In this document: one piece after another, positions 1-6,492 of the stretch
How positions within the stretch are numbered: the stretch's first letter is position 1
How the letters are laid out: every line of letters starts with the position of its first letter
Assembly: GCA_030693565.1 (NCBI GenBank)
Contig: JAUYAJ010000033.1
Location: 1-10,659 of the forward strand
Source of the DNA: Rubrivivax sp.
GTDB lineage: Bacteria > Pseudomonadota > Gammaproteobacteria > Burkholderiales > Burkholderiaceae_C
Direction of reading: 5' to 3'
Length of the DNA: 10,659 nucleotides
Translations under genes and position numbers: made by a program
Notes under the pieces: model-generated
Databases searched by the model: none
What the model saw: the letters and a program-made list of their open reading frames with translations, nothing else
What the model was told of the DNA's origin: nothing

Positions 1-1045
1 CACGCCGGGCCGGCTGCTCGACCACATCGAGGCCAAGAACGCGGTGCTCAACCAGGTCGAATACGTGGTGCTCGACGAAGCCGACCGCATGCTCGACATC
101 GGCTTCCTGCCCGACCTGCAGCGCATCCTGTCCTACCTCCCCAAGCCGCGCCAGACGCTGTTGTTCTCGGCCACGTTCTCGCCCGAGATCCGGCGCCTGT
201 CGCAGAGTTATCTGCAGGACCCGGTGACGGTGGAGGTGGCGCGGCCGAACGCCACCGCCACCAACGTCGAGCAGCGCTTTTACAGCGTCACCGACGACGA
301 CAAGCGCCAGGTCGTGCGCCAATTGCTCAAGAGCCGCGAGCTGTCGCAGGCCATCATCTTCGTCAACAGCAAGCTCGGCGCGGCCCGGCTGGCGCGCTCG
401 TTCGAGCGCGACGGCCTGCGCACCGCGGCGCTGCACGGCGACAAGTCGCAGGACGAACGCCTCAAATCACTGGCTGCCTTCAAGGCCGGCGAGGTCGACC
501 TGTTGGTGGCCACCGACGTCGCCGCCCGCGGCCTGGACATCGCCGACCTGCCGGCGGTCTTCAACTTCGACGTCCCGTACAACGCTGAAGACTATGTGCA
601 CCGCATCGGCCGCACCGGCCGCGCCGGCGCGTCGGGGCTGGCGGTGACGCTGGTGTCGCGTGACGATGTGCGGCTGGTGGCCGACATCGAAAAGCTCATC
701 AAGAAGAAACTCGAAATCGAGCCGATCGAGATCGAGGACGATCGCCCGCAGCGCCAGCAGCGCCCGCGCCGCTCCGCCGAGGACGAAGCCTATCGCGCGC
801 CCGAGCAGGCGCAGCAAGCGGCCGGCCGTGTCATCGAGCGCGCGGCCGAACGGCCTGAGCGGACCGAGCGGCCCGTGGTGAGGCGGCCGTCGGCCGACCC
901 CTTCTTCGACAAACCCTACGAGCCCACCGACAGCGGCGGCGCGGCGTGGGAGGCGGGCAAGGCGTCGGCAGCGGCTGCCAAGGCAGCGTCGCCGAACATC
1001 CGCGTGAAGAAGAAAGTCGCTTCGCTGCTCGGCGGCAGCCACTGA
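1..1045 (+). CDS. rhlE: DEAD-box ATP-dependent RNA helicase, RhlE type (5' end missing)
   Basis: ATP-driven RNA unwinding enzyme of superfamily 2. RhlE-type proteins act in the cytoplasm in ribosome assembly and RNA turnover. The reading frame is open from base 2, so the N-terminus with the Q motif and Walker A lies outside the window; 347 residues are visible. In order I see TPGR (motif Ib, residues 1-4), DEAD (25-28), SAT (56-58), the IIFVNSK strand (motif IV, about 118-124), ATDVAARGLD (motif V, about 170-179) and HRIGRTGRAG (motif VI, about 200-209). After the second RecA domain comes a low-complexity tail of about 100 residues rich in Arg, Gln, Glu and Ala, ending in a basic KKK patch, as is usual for RhlE-like C-terminal extensions. 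It converges on the methyltransferase gene, with 36 bp between them. The family assignment is secure. RhlE over other DEAD-box paralogues is inferred from overall sequence resemblance. Confidence 0.9.
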   Translation, partial: TPGRLLDHIEAKNAVLNQVEYVVLDEADRMLDIGFLPDLQRILSYLPKPRQTLLFSATFSPEIRRLSQSYLQDPVTVEVARPNATATNVEQRFYSVTDDDKRQVVRQLLKSRELSQAIIFVNSKLGAARLARSFERDGLRTAALHGDKSQDERLKSLAAFKAGEVDLLVATDVAARGLDIADLPAVFNFDVPYNAEDYVHRIGRTGRAGASGLAVTLVSRDDVRLVADIEKLIKKKLEIEPIEIEDDRPQRQQRPRRSAEDEAYRAPEQAQQAAGRVIERAAERPERTERPVVRRPSADPFFDKPYEPTDSGGAAWEAGKASAAAAKAASPNIRVKKKVASLLGGSH

Positions 1046-1081
1046 GCCTGGGTCTGCCCGGCCGGCCTTTCAGCCAGCCAC

Positions 1082-1840
1082 TCAGCTGGCCAGAATCGCG
1101 AACACCGCCGGCACCTTGTCGGTCAGGTCTGCCGGCCTGGCTCGCCAATCGGCAACCGTGTCGCTGCGCGTCCAGCCGCCGGGCAGGCTCAGGCCGCTGC
1201 TGACGGACAGGCGTGTCGGCGCTGCCAGTGCGCCCAGCAGCGCCGCCAGCAACGCGGCGTTGCGGTAGGGCGTCTCGATCATCAACTGGGTCTGGCCCAG
1301 GCGCCGCGACAAGGCCTCGAGCTCGCGGATACGGCCCAGGCGTGCCCCGGCCTCCTGCGGCAGGTAGCCGACGAAAGCAAAGCTCTGGCCATTGAGCCCG
1401 CTGGCCGCCAGCGCCAGCAGCAGCGAACTTGCCCCCGCCAGTGGCAGCACTGGCACCGCAGCCCTGTGGGCGGCTTCGACGAGTGCGGCGCCGGGGTCGG
1501 CAATCGCGGGCAGGCCGGCTTCGGACAGCAGGCCGATGTCGTGTCCGGCCAGCGCCGGCACCAGCAAGGCCTGCCATTCGGCGGCGGGCACCGGCTCGCG
1601 ACTGCCTTTGCGCGGCTTGGGCAACTCGCGGATGGCGAGCTCCTGCAGCGGCAGGCACAGCGGCGTGATCGCTGCCACCCGTTTGAGAAAGGCGCGCGCA
1701 CTGCGCGCGTCCTCGACCGCCCAATGCGCCAGCGCGGCGGCGCGGTGGATCACGCCCAGCGGCACGACATCGGTCAATTCCGTGGCCTCGGCGCCCAGGT
1801 CGAGCGCGTTGGGCACCAGCACCAGCGAGCCCGGCTTCAT
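1082..1840 (-). CDS. RsmI-like SAM-dependent methyltransferase (tetrapyrrole methylase fold)
   Basis: A 252-residue protein with the layout of the RsmI/tetrapyrrole methylase family. RsmI 2'-O-methylates C1402 of 16S rRNA, but this protein is a divergent relative and its substrate is unknown. Visible matches are an N-terminal GSLVLVP strand (4-10), LLSEAGLPAIADPG (104-117), equivalent to the SDAGTP..SDPG loop of RsmI, GLNGQSFAFVGYLP (148-161), and MIETPYRN (187-194), equivalent to the RsmI ESPHR segment. It lacks the canonical TPIGNL N-terminal motif, having PNALDLG there, and has a VEDARSARAFLK segment (42-53) typical of the shorter RsmI-like subfamily. It is also shorter than typical RsmI (about 285 residues). 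The start overlaps the yceF stop by 4 bp (ATGA, minus strand) and I see no Shine-Dalgarno of its own, which suggests translational coupling. Fold confidence is high; specificity is not known. Confidence 0.85.
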   Translation of the reverse strand: MKPGSLVLVPNALDLGAEATELTDVVPLGVIHRAAALAHWAVEDARSARAFLKRVAAITPLCLPLQELAIRELPKPRKGSREPVPAAEWQALLVPALAGHDIGLLSEAGLPAIADPGAALVEAAHRAAVPVLPLAGASSLLLALAASGLNGQSFAFVGYLPQEAGARLGRIRELEALSRRLGQTQLMIETPYRNAALLAALLGALAAPTRLSVSSGLSLPGGWTRSDTVADWRARPADLTDKVPAVFAILAS

Positions 1841-2430
1841 GGCGCCAGCGGGTCGATGCCGGCCTGGCGCAGCAACTCGCAGGTACGGATCAAGGGCAGG
1901 CCGATCAGCGCCGTCGGGTCGTCGGAAATGATCGCCGACAGCAGCGCCACGCCCAGCGACTCGGACTTGGCGCTGCCAGCGCAGTCGTAAGGCTGGTCCG
2001 CGCGCAGGCAGCGCTCGATCTCGGCGTCGCCGAGTTCGCGGAACTGCACCCGCACTGGCGCCAGCGCCGCGCTTTCGAAGCCGGTGTCGCTGCGCACCAC
2101 GGCCACGGCGGTGTGGAACATCACGCTGCGCCCGCTCATGCGGCGCAACTGGGCGACAGCGCTTTCGTGGTCGCCGGGCTTGCCGATCGCTGCGCCGTCA
2201 AGCTCGGCGACCTGGTCGGAGCCGATGACGACGGCCAGCGGCCGCAAGCGCGCCACCGCGCGCGCCTTGGCCAGTGCCAGGCGCAGCGCCAGCGCGGCGG
2301 GCGCCTCATCGGGCAGGGCGGTTTCGTCGACCAGTGGCGCCACCACCTCGAAGGGCAGGCGCAGGCGCGACAGCAGTTCGTGGCGGTAGCGTGAGGTCGA
2401 AGCCAGGATCAAGGGCGGTGCGGCAGGCAT
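1837..2430 (-). CDS. yceF: Maf-family nucleotide pyrophosphatase, YceF type (m7GTP pyrophosphatase)
   Basis: Cytoplasmic house-cleaning enzyme. The YceF subgroup hydrolyses 7-methyl-GTP to m7GMP and pyrophosphate, which is thought to keep modified nucleotides out of RNA. The 197-residue product matches the family over its full length: LILASTSRYRHELL at 7-20 (the S-x-S-x-x-R phosphate-binding segment), VDET 34-37, IGSDQV 69-74 with the metal/catalytic Asp72, GKP 83-85, CAGSAKSE 150-157, and IGLPL 176-180. The LILASTS, VDET, GSDQV, GKP, CAGSxKSE and GLPLI blocks match E. coli YceF more closely than the Maf/YhdE branch, which supports the subgroup call. The ATG at 2428-2430 follows a GGGAG Shine-Dalgarno (2441-2445, minus strand) at 10 nt. 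It is the first gene of a two-gene minus-strand unit and is divergent from yceD, the same yceF/yceD/rpmF neighbourhood found in many proteobacteria. Confidence 0.93.
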   Translation of the reverse strand: MPAAPPLILASTSRYRHELLSRLRLPFEVVAPLVDETALPDEAPAALALRLALAKARAVARLRPLAVVIGSDQVAELDGAAIGKPGDHESAVAQLRRMSGRSVMFHTAVAVVRSDTGFESAALAPVRVQFRELGDAEIERCLRADQPYDCAGSAKSESLGVALLSAIISDDPTALIGLPLIRTCELLRQAGIDPLAP

Positions 2431-2450
2431 GGTGAGGATTCTCCCATCGC

Positions 2451-2485
2451 CTGGCGTGGCCGCGCGGGTCGCTACACTGCACCGA
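2451..2485 (+). promoter_or_regulatory. Putative promoter of yceD, near-leaderless
   Basis: A good -10 hexamer, TACACT (2473-2478), lies 6 nt before the yceD ATG. A weak -35 candidate, CTGGCG (2451-2456, 3 of 6 matches to TTGACA), sits 16 bp upstream. With normal start-site spacing, transcription would begin at or next to the A of the start codon, giving a leaderless message. No Shine-Dalgarno is present in the 54 bp divergent gap on this strand. This is a motif-based call only. Confidence 0.45.
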
Positions 2486-3036
2486 TGAAGGATCTAGCCC
2501 AAGACCCCCAGCGCCTGGACATGGCAGCCCTGGCCCGCGCCGGCGCCGTCGTTGCCGGCCAGCAGGCCCAAACCGCGCTGCAGCGCCTGACCGAGAGCTT
2601 GCTGGCGGTCGACGCCGATGCGGCGCCGCCGCAGGTCAGCTGGTCGGCCCGCGGCGAGTTGCGTGCGATGAAGGGCAGCGCGCCGCAGGTCTGGCTCCAC
2701 CTCGAGGCCGGCACGCCGGTGGCGCTGGAATGCCAGCGCTGCCTGCAGCCGGTGCGGCTGGCCTTGCAGGTGACGCGTAGTTTCCGCTTCGTCGCCGACG
2801 AGGACGAAGCGGCGCGCCTGGACGAAGAGAGCGAGGACGACGACGTGCTGGTGCTGCCGCGCCGCCTCGACCTGCTCGAGCTGATCGAGGACGAGCTGAT
2901 TCTGGCGCTGCCGCTGGTGCCGCGCCACGACGATTGCACAGCGCCGGCCTCGGCTGGCGAGCCGGCCCAGGTGGCCGACGACAAGGCGCCGCACCCCTTT
3001 GCTGCCCTGGCGGCACTGCGCCGGCCCGGGCGCTGA
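2485..3036 (+). CDS. yceD: DUF177 / YceD family protein, linked to 23S rRNA accumulation
   Basis: Small cytoplasmic protein of the DUF177 (YceD) family. Family members have been linked to 23S rRNA accumulation and large-subunit biogenesis in bacteria and plastids; the molecular activity is unresolved. The 183-residue product shows the family signature CQRC (83-86, within LECQRC), a strongly acidic stretch (about 105-120), then DLLELIEDELILALPLVPRHDDC (129-151), and the C-terminal PFAALAALRR (171-180), close to the E. coli ending NPFAVLASLKRK. The start at 2485 is preferred because DPQRLD (7-12) matches the usual N-terminal motif of the family. An internal ATG at 2521 would remove it. The gene sits directly upstream of rpmF, as in most proteobacteria, and is read away from yceF. 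Confidence 0.93.
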   Translation: MKDLAQDPQRLDMAALARAGAVVAGQQAQTALQRLTESLLAVDADAAPPQVSWSARGELRAMKGSAPQVWLHLEAGTPVALECQRCLQPVRLALQVTRSFRFVADEDEAARLDEESEDDDVLVLPRRLDLLELIEDELILALPLVPRHDDCTAPASAGEPAQVADDKAPHPFAALAALRRPGR

Positions 3037-3066
3037 AGTGCGGAACAAGGCCGCCGGCTCGTCCGG

Positions 3067-3075
3067 TGCTATACT
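3067..3075 (+). promoter_or_regulatory. Putative extended -10 promoter for rpmF and downstream genes
   Basis: TGC followed directly by TATACT (hexamer 3070-3075, 5 of 6 matches to TATAAT) forms an extended -10 element in the 146 bp yceD-rpmF gap. No convincing -35 is seen, which is acceptable for an extended -10 promoter. The predicted start near 3082 would give an rpmF leader of about 100 nt. Motif-based. Confidence 0.55.
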
Positions 3076-3154
3076 GCTAGGCTTTGCGGGATCGCCCTGG
3101 CGCTTGGTCGTCGGTCGCGGTCGCCCGAATTTGCCCAGCCGTTTGCCCTGCCAA

Positions 3155-3176
3155 TGGCGGGCGCTGCCCCCAGGAG
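3155..3176 (+). promoter_or_regulatory. Hairpin abutting the rpmF Shine-Dalgarno
   Basis: A short stem pairs TGG plus GGGC (3155-3157 and 3159-3162, with C3158 bulged) with GCCCCCA (3166-3172) across a GCT loop. The last A of the stem is the first base of the AGGAG Shine-Dalgarno (3172-3176), which lies 6 nt before the rpmF ATG. Pairing was done by eye; stability and any regulatory role are inference. Confidence 0.35.
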
Positions 3177-3182
3177 AATCAC

Positions 3183-3365
3183 ATGGCTGTTCAGCAGAAC
3201 AAGAAGTCGCCGTCCAAGCGCGGCATGCACCGCTCGCACAACGCAGTGGCCGCACCGGGCACCGGCATCGAGCCGACCACCGGCGAAGTGCACCTGCGTC
3301 ATCACATCAGCCCGACCGGCTTTTATCGCGGCCGCAAGGTCTTGAAGACCAAAGCCGACGCCTGA
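3183..3365 (+). CDS. rpmF: 50S ribosomal protein L32
   Basis: Structural protein of the large ribosomal subunit, 60 residues long. It begins MAVQQNKKSPSKRG and contains HLRHHI (38-43) and GFYRGRKV (46-53), all hallmarks of bacterial L32. It is rich in Lys, Arg and His, and has no cysteines, so it is the zinc-independent form, like E. coli L32. The reading frame stays open upstream to 3084, but ATG 3183 is clearly the start: it gives the conserved MAVQQNK N-terminus and is preceded by AGGAG (3172-3176) at 6 nt. It lies between yceD and plsX, the conserved arrangement linking ribosome production to phospholipid synthesis. Confidence 0.98.
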   Translation: MAVQQNKKSPSKRGMHRSHNAVAAPGTGIEPTTGEVHLRHHISPTGFYRGRKVLKTKADA

Positions 3366-3375
3366 TCCCGCGCTC

Positions 3376-3429
3376 GGGCGGCCTGACGGCTGCCCCGGCA
3401 CCGGCGTCGCCTCGCTGAGTCCCGACGCC
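3376..3429 (+). promoter_or_regulatory. Two tandem hairpins in the rpmF-plsX gap
   Basis: Hairpin 1: GGGCGGCC (3376-3383) pairs with GGCTGCCC (3388-3395) over a TGAC loop, 8 bp with one G-U pair, beginning 10 nt after the rpmF stop. Hairpin 2: GGCGTCG (3403-3409) pairs perfectly with CGACGCC (3423-3429) over a 13-nt loop, ending 8 nt before the plsX TTG start. Neither is followed by a T-run, so a simple intrinsic terminator is unlikely. Attenuation, mRNA processing or control of plsX translation are possible roles, all inferred. Confidence 0.45.
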
Positions 3430-3437
3430 CGCGTACC

Positions 3438-4526
3438 TTGCCACCGCACACCGCCCTCGATCCGCTGTCGCAGGTCACGCTCGCCGTCGACTGCATGGGC
3501 GGTGACCATGGTCCGGCGGTCACGCTGCCGGCTTGCCGCTCCTTCCTCGAGCGCCATCCCCAGGCCCACCTGATCCTCGTCGGCACGGCTGACGCGTTGG
3601 CGGGTGCGGCGGGCTGGGCGCGCTGCCAGACGGTGCTTGCCACTGAGGTGGTGACGATGGACGACCCGGTCGAATTGGCGCTGCGGCGCAAGCGCGACTC
3701 GTCGATGCGCGTGGCCATCCAGCAGCTCAAAGCCGACGGCGAGGCGCCGCCGCGCGCCCATGCCTGCGTGTCTGCCGGCAACACCGGCGCGCTGATGGCC
3801 GTCGCCCGCTACCTGCTCAAGACCCTGGACGGCATCGACCGGCCGGCGATTGCTGCGGTGCTGCCGAACCGCCATGCCGGCTTCACCACCGTGCTCGACC
3901 TGGGTGCCAACGTCGACTGCACGCCCGAGCACCTGTTGCAGTTCGCCGTCATGGGCAGCGCGCTGGTGGCGGCGCTGGACGGCAAGGAGTCGCCCTCGGT
4001 CGGCCTGCTGAACATCGGCGAAGAGGCGATCAAGGGCAGCGAAATCATCAAACGCAGCGGCGAGCTGCTGCGCCTGGCGGCGGCCGGCGGCCACATCAAC
4101 TTCCACGGCAACGTCGAAGGCAACGATGTCTTCAAAGGCACGACCGACATCGTCGTCTGCGACGGTTTCGTCGGCAACGTGCTGCTCAAGACCACCGAAG
4201 GCCTGGCCTCGATGCTGGGTGACTTCATCCGTCAGGAGTTCACGCGCACGCCGCTGGCCAAGCTGGCCGCGCTGGTGGCGCTGCCGGTGCTGAACCGCTT
4301 CAAGGCCCGCGTCGATCCGCGCCGCTACAACGGCGCCGCGCTGCTGGGCTTGCGCGGCCTGGTCTTCAAGAGCCATGGTTCGGCCGACGCGCTGGCCTTC
4401 GAGAACGCCTTGGCGCGGGCGTATGATGCCGCGCGCAACCGACTGCTAGACCGCGTGCACGACCGCATCGCCCAGACGCTGCAGGCGCTGCCCCCGATGG
4501 AACCTGGCGCCTCTCAAGCTGCATGA
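3438..4526 (+). CDS. plsX: Phosphate acyltransferase PlsX (acyl-ACP:phosphate)
   Basis: PlsX converts acyl-ACP and phosphate to acyl-phosphate, the donor used by the membrane glycerol-3-phosphate acyltransferase PlsY in phosphatidate synthesis. It acts peripherally at the membrane. The 362-residue product has the N-terminal TLAVDCMGGDHGP block (14-26) that defines the family, the SAGNTGALM and DLGAN segments, GLLNIGEEAIKG, INFHGNVEGND and the C-terminal VVCDGFVGNVLLKT block. Length is normal (E. coli about 356). The start is the weak point. The only upstream start codon in frame that keeps the DCMGGDHG block is TTG at 3438-3440, since the first ATG lies inside that block. No Shine-Dalgarno is visible. 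The stop overlaps fabH by 4 bp (ATGA), suggesting coupled translation. Identity is certain; the start is moderately certain. Confidence 0.95.
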   Translation: MPPHTALDPLSQVTLAVDCMGGDHGPAVTLPACRSFLERHPQAHLILVGTADALAGAAGWARCQTVLATEVVTMDDPVELALRRKRDSSMRVAIQQLKADGEAPPRAHACVSAGNTGALMAVARYLLKTLDGIDRPAIAAVLPNRHAGFTTVLDLGANVDCTPEHLLQFAVMGSALVAALDGKESPSVGLLNIGEEAIKGSEIIKRSGELLRLAAAGGHINFHGNVEGNDVFKGTTDIVVCDGFVGNVLLKTTEGLASMLGDFIRQEFTRTPLAKLAALVALPVLNRFKARVDPRRYNGAALLGLRGLVFKSHGSADALAFENALARAYDAARNRLLDRVHDRIAQTLQALPPMEPGASQAA

Positions 4527-5512
4527 ACGACAAGGCCTCGCCCTACACCCGCATCACTGGCACTGGCAGCCACTTGCCGCCGCGACGCCTGAGCAATGCC
4601 GACATGGTCAGCATGCTGGCCGCCCGCGGCATCGAGACCAGCGACGAATGGATCGTCGAGCGCACCGGCATCCGCGCCCGCCACTTCGCGGCCGACGGCG
4701 TCAACGCCAGCGACCTGGCCGTGCTGGCTGCGCGTCAGGCGCTGGACGCTGCCGGGCGCCGCGCCGACGAGATCGACCTCATCATCGTCGCCACCTCCAC
4801 CGCCGACATGGTGTTCCCGTCTGCGGCCTGCCTGGTGCAGGCCAAGCTCGGTGTGCACGGTTGCCCGGCTTTCGACGTCCAGGCGGTGTGCTCGGGCTTC
4901 GTCTATGCGCTGACGGTGGCCGACTCGATGATCCGCACCGGCGCTGCCAGCCGCGCGCTGGTGATCGGCGCCGAGGTCTTCTCGCGCATCCTCGACTTCA
5001 ACGACCGCACGACCTGCGTGCTGTTCGGTGACGGCGCCGGTGCCGTCGTGCTCGAAGCCAGCGACACCCCCGGGCTGCTGGCCAGCGAGCTGCATGCCGA
5101 TGGCCGCCACGCCGGCATCCTGTGCGTGCCCGGCACCGTCGCCGGTGGCCAGGTGCTGGGCGACCCGCTGCTGAAGATGGACGGCCAGGCGGTCTTCAAG
5201 CTTGCCGTGGGCGTGCTCGACAGCGTCGCCCGTTCGGTGCTGGCCAAGGCCGGCCGCAGCGAGGCCGACATCGACTGGCTGATTCCGCACCAGGCCAACA
5301 TCCGCATCATGCAAGGCACGGCCAAGAAGCTCAAGCTGCCGATGGACAAGCTGATCGTCACCGTCGACGAGCATGGCAACACCTCGGCGGCCTCGATCCC
5401 GCTGGCGCTGGACAGCGCCGTGCGCAGCGGCCGCGTGCAGCGCGGCGACACCGTGATGCTCGAAGGCGTCGGCGGCGGCTTCACCTGGGGCGCCGTGCTG
5501 CTCGACTTCTGA
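4523..5512 (+). CDS. fabH: Beta-ketoacyl-ACP synthase III (initiating condensing enzyme)
   Basis: FabH condenses acetyl-CoA with malonyl-ACP to acetoacetyl-ACP, the first condensation of type II fatty acid synthesis in the cytosol. The 329-residue product has the full Cys-His-Asn triad: Cys123 in AVCSGF, His256 in IPHQAN and Asn286 in EHGNTSAAS, corresponding to E. coli C112/H244/N274. The GVGGGFTWGAVLL C-terminal block is also present (315-327). About 11 residues precede the usual N-terminus, including MNDKASPYTR before ITGTGSHLP. The ATG lies within the plsX stop (ATGA), with no strong Shine-Dalgarno, so translation probably depends on termination of plsX. The next gene, fabD, follows after 41 bp. 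Confidence 0.98.
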   Translation: MNDKASPYTRITGTGSHLPPRRLSNADMVSMLAARGIETSDEWIVERTGIRARHFAADGVNASDLAVLAARQALDAAGRRADEIDLIIVATSTADMVFPSAACLVQAKLGVHGCPAFDVQAVCSGFVYALTVADSMIRTGAASRALVIGAEVFSRILDFNDRTTCVLFGDGAGAVVLEASDTPGLLASELHADGRHAGILCVPGTVAGGQVLGDPLLKMDGQAVFKLAVGVLDSVARSVLAKAGRSEADIDWLIPHQANIRIMQGTAKKLKLPMDKLIVTVDEHGNTSAASIPLALDSAVRSGRVQRGDTVMLEGVGGGFTWGAVLLDF

Positions 5513-5553
5513 GCCCGGCGGGCCAGCACGACACATTTGGAGACAAGCTAGAG

Positions 5554-6492
5554 ATGGCAGAGTTCGCATTCGTCTTTCCAGGCCAGGGGTCGCAGTCGGT
5601 CGGCATGCTCGACGCCTGGGCCGACCACCCGGCGGTGCGCAGCACGCTGGACGAGGCGTCGGCGGTGCTGGGCGAAGACATCGGCCGCCTGATCCACGAG
5701 GGCCCGAAAGATGCGCTCGAGCTGACCACCAACACCCAGCCGGTGATGTTGACGGCTGGCATCGCCTGCTACCGCGCCTGGCGCGCCGAAGGCGGCGCCG
5801 AGCCGTCCGCGCTGGCCGGACATTCGCTGGGTGAATACACCGCCCTGGTGGCCGCTGGCGCGCTGACATTGGCCGACGCGCTGCCGCTGGTGCGCCTGCG
5901 CGCCCAGGCCATGCAGCAAGCCGTGCCGGTGGGCACGGGCGCGATGGCTGCCATCCTCGGCCTGGAGGCGGCTCAGGTCAGCGCCGCCTGCGCCGAGGTG
6001 GCGGCCGCCAGTGGCGAAGTGGTGGCACCGGCCAACTACAACGATCCACGCCAGACCGTCATCGCCGGCTCCAAGGCCGGTGTCGACCTGGCCTGCGAGC
6101 GCCTCAAGGCGCTGGGCGCCAAGCGCGCGCTGCTGCTGCCGGTGTCGGCGCCCTTTCATTCGGCGCTGATGAAGCCGGCGGCCGAGCAGCTCAAGCAGCA
6201 CCTGGCCGCGGTGGCGCTGGTGGCGCCGCGCATCCCGGTGGTCAACAACGTCGACGTCGCCGTGCTGACCGATCCCGATGCGATCCGCGACGCTCTTTAT
6301 CGACAGGCCTACGGGCCGGTGCGCTGGGTCGAGGTGGTGCAGGCGCTGCGCAGCCGCGGCCTGGGCCATGTGCTCGAGTGCGGCCCGGGCAAGGTGCTGG
6401 CCGGGCTGGTCAAGCGCGTCGACGGCGAACTCGTCACCACCACCGTGCTCGACCCGGCCAGCCTGGCCGCAGCGAAGGAGTTGCTGGCATGA
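5554..6492 (+). CDS. fabD: Malonyl-CoA:ACP transacylase
   Basis: FabD transfers malonyl groups from CoA to the phosphopantetheine of AcpP, supplying FabH and FabF. The 312-residue product begins MAEFAFVFPGQGSQ. It carries the oxyanion-hole Gln11, the GHSLGE nucleophile elbow with Ser91 next to His90, the substrate-carboxylate-binding Arg116 (in RLRAQAM), and His202 in PFHSALM as the catalytic base; these correspond to E. coli S92/R117/H201. The reading frame extends upstream into fabH, but ATG 5554 gives the family N-terminus and is preceded by GGAG (5539-5542) at 11 nt. Its last codons contain the AAGGAG Shine-Dalgarno of fabG, and its stop overlaps the fabG start (ATGA). Confidence 0.97.
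   Translation: MAEFAFVFPGQGSQSVGMLDAWADHPAVRSTLDEASAVLGEDIGRLIHEGPKDALELTTNTQPVMLTAGIACYRAWRAEGGAEPSALAGHSLGEYTALVAAGALTLADALPLVRLRAQAMQQAVPVGTGAMAAILGLEAAQVSAACAEVAAASGEVVAPANYNDPRQTVIAGSKAGVDLACERLKALGAKRALLLPVSAPFHSALMKPAAEQLKQHLAAVALVAPRIPVVNNVDVAVLTDPDAIRDALYRQAYGPVRWVEVVQALRSRGLGHVLECGPGKVLAGLVKRVDGELVTTTVLDPASLAAAKELLA

Noticed and set aside
1073..1090. Hairpin between the convergent helicase and methyltransferase genes as a bidirectional terminator
   Set aside because: GCCAGC/GCTGGC forms only a 6-bp stem with a 6-base loop, there is no T-run on either strand, and it includes the minus-strand stop codon. It is too weak to call a terminator.
3069..4376. Long minus-strand open frame opposite plsX (435 codons)
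   Set aside because: It lies opposite plsX and rpmF, which have clear homology. The composition (Arg, Ala, Gln, Gly, His-rich) is typical of antisense frames in GC-rich coding DNA, and no family motif is visible.
5122..5553. In-frame upstream extension of fabD by 144 codons
   Set aside because: It overlaps fabH in another frame, encodes Arg-rich low-complexity sequence, and the conserved FabD N-terminus begins exactly at ATG 5554.
4514..5869. Long minus-strand open frame opposite fabH/fabD (451 codons)
   Set aside because: It is antisense to two verified genes with intact catalytic residues, and no recognisable motif or ribosome-binding site supports it.
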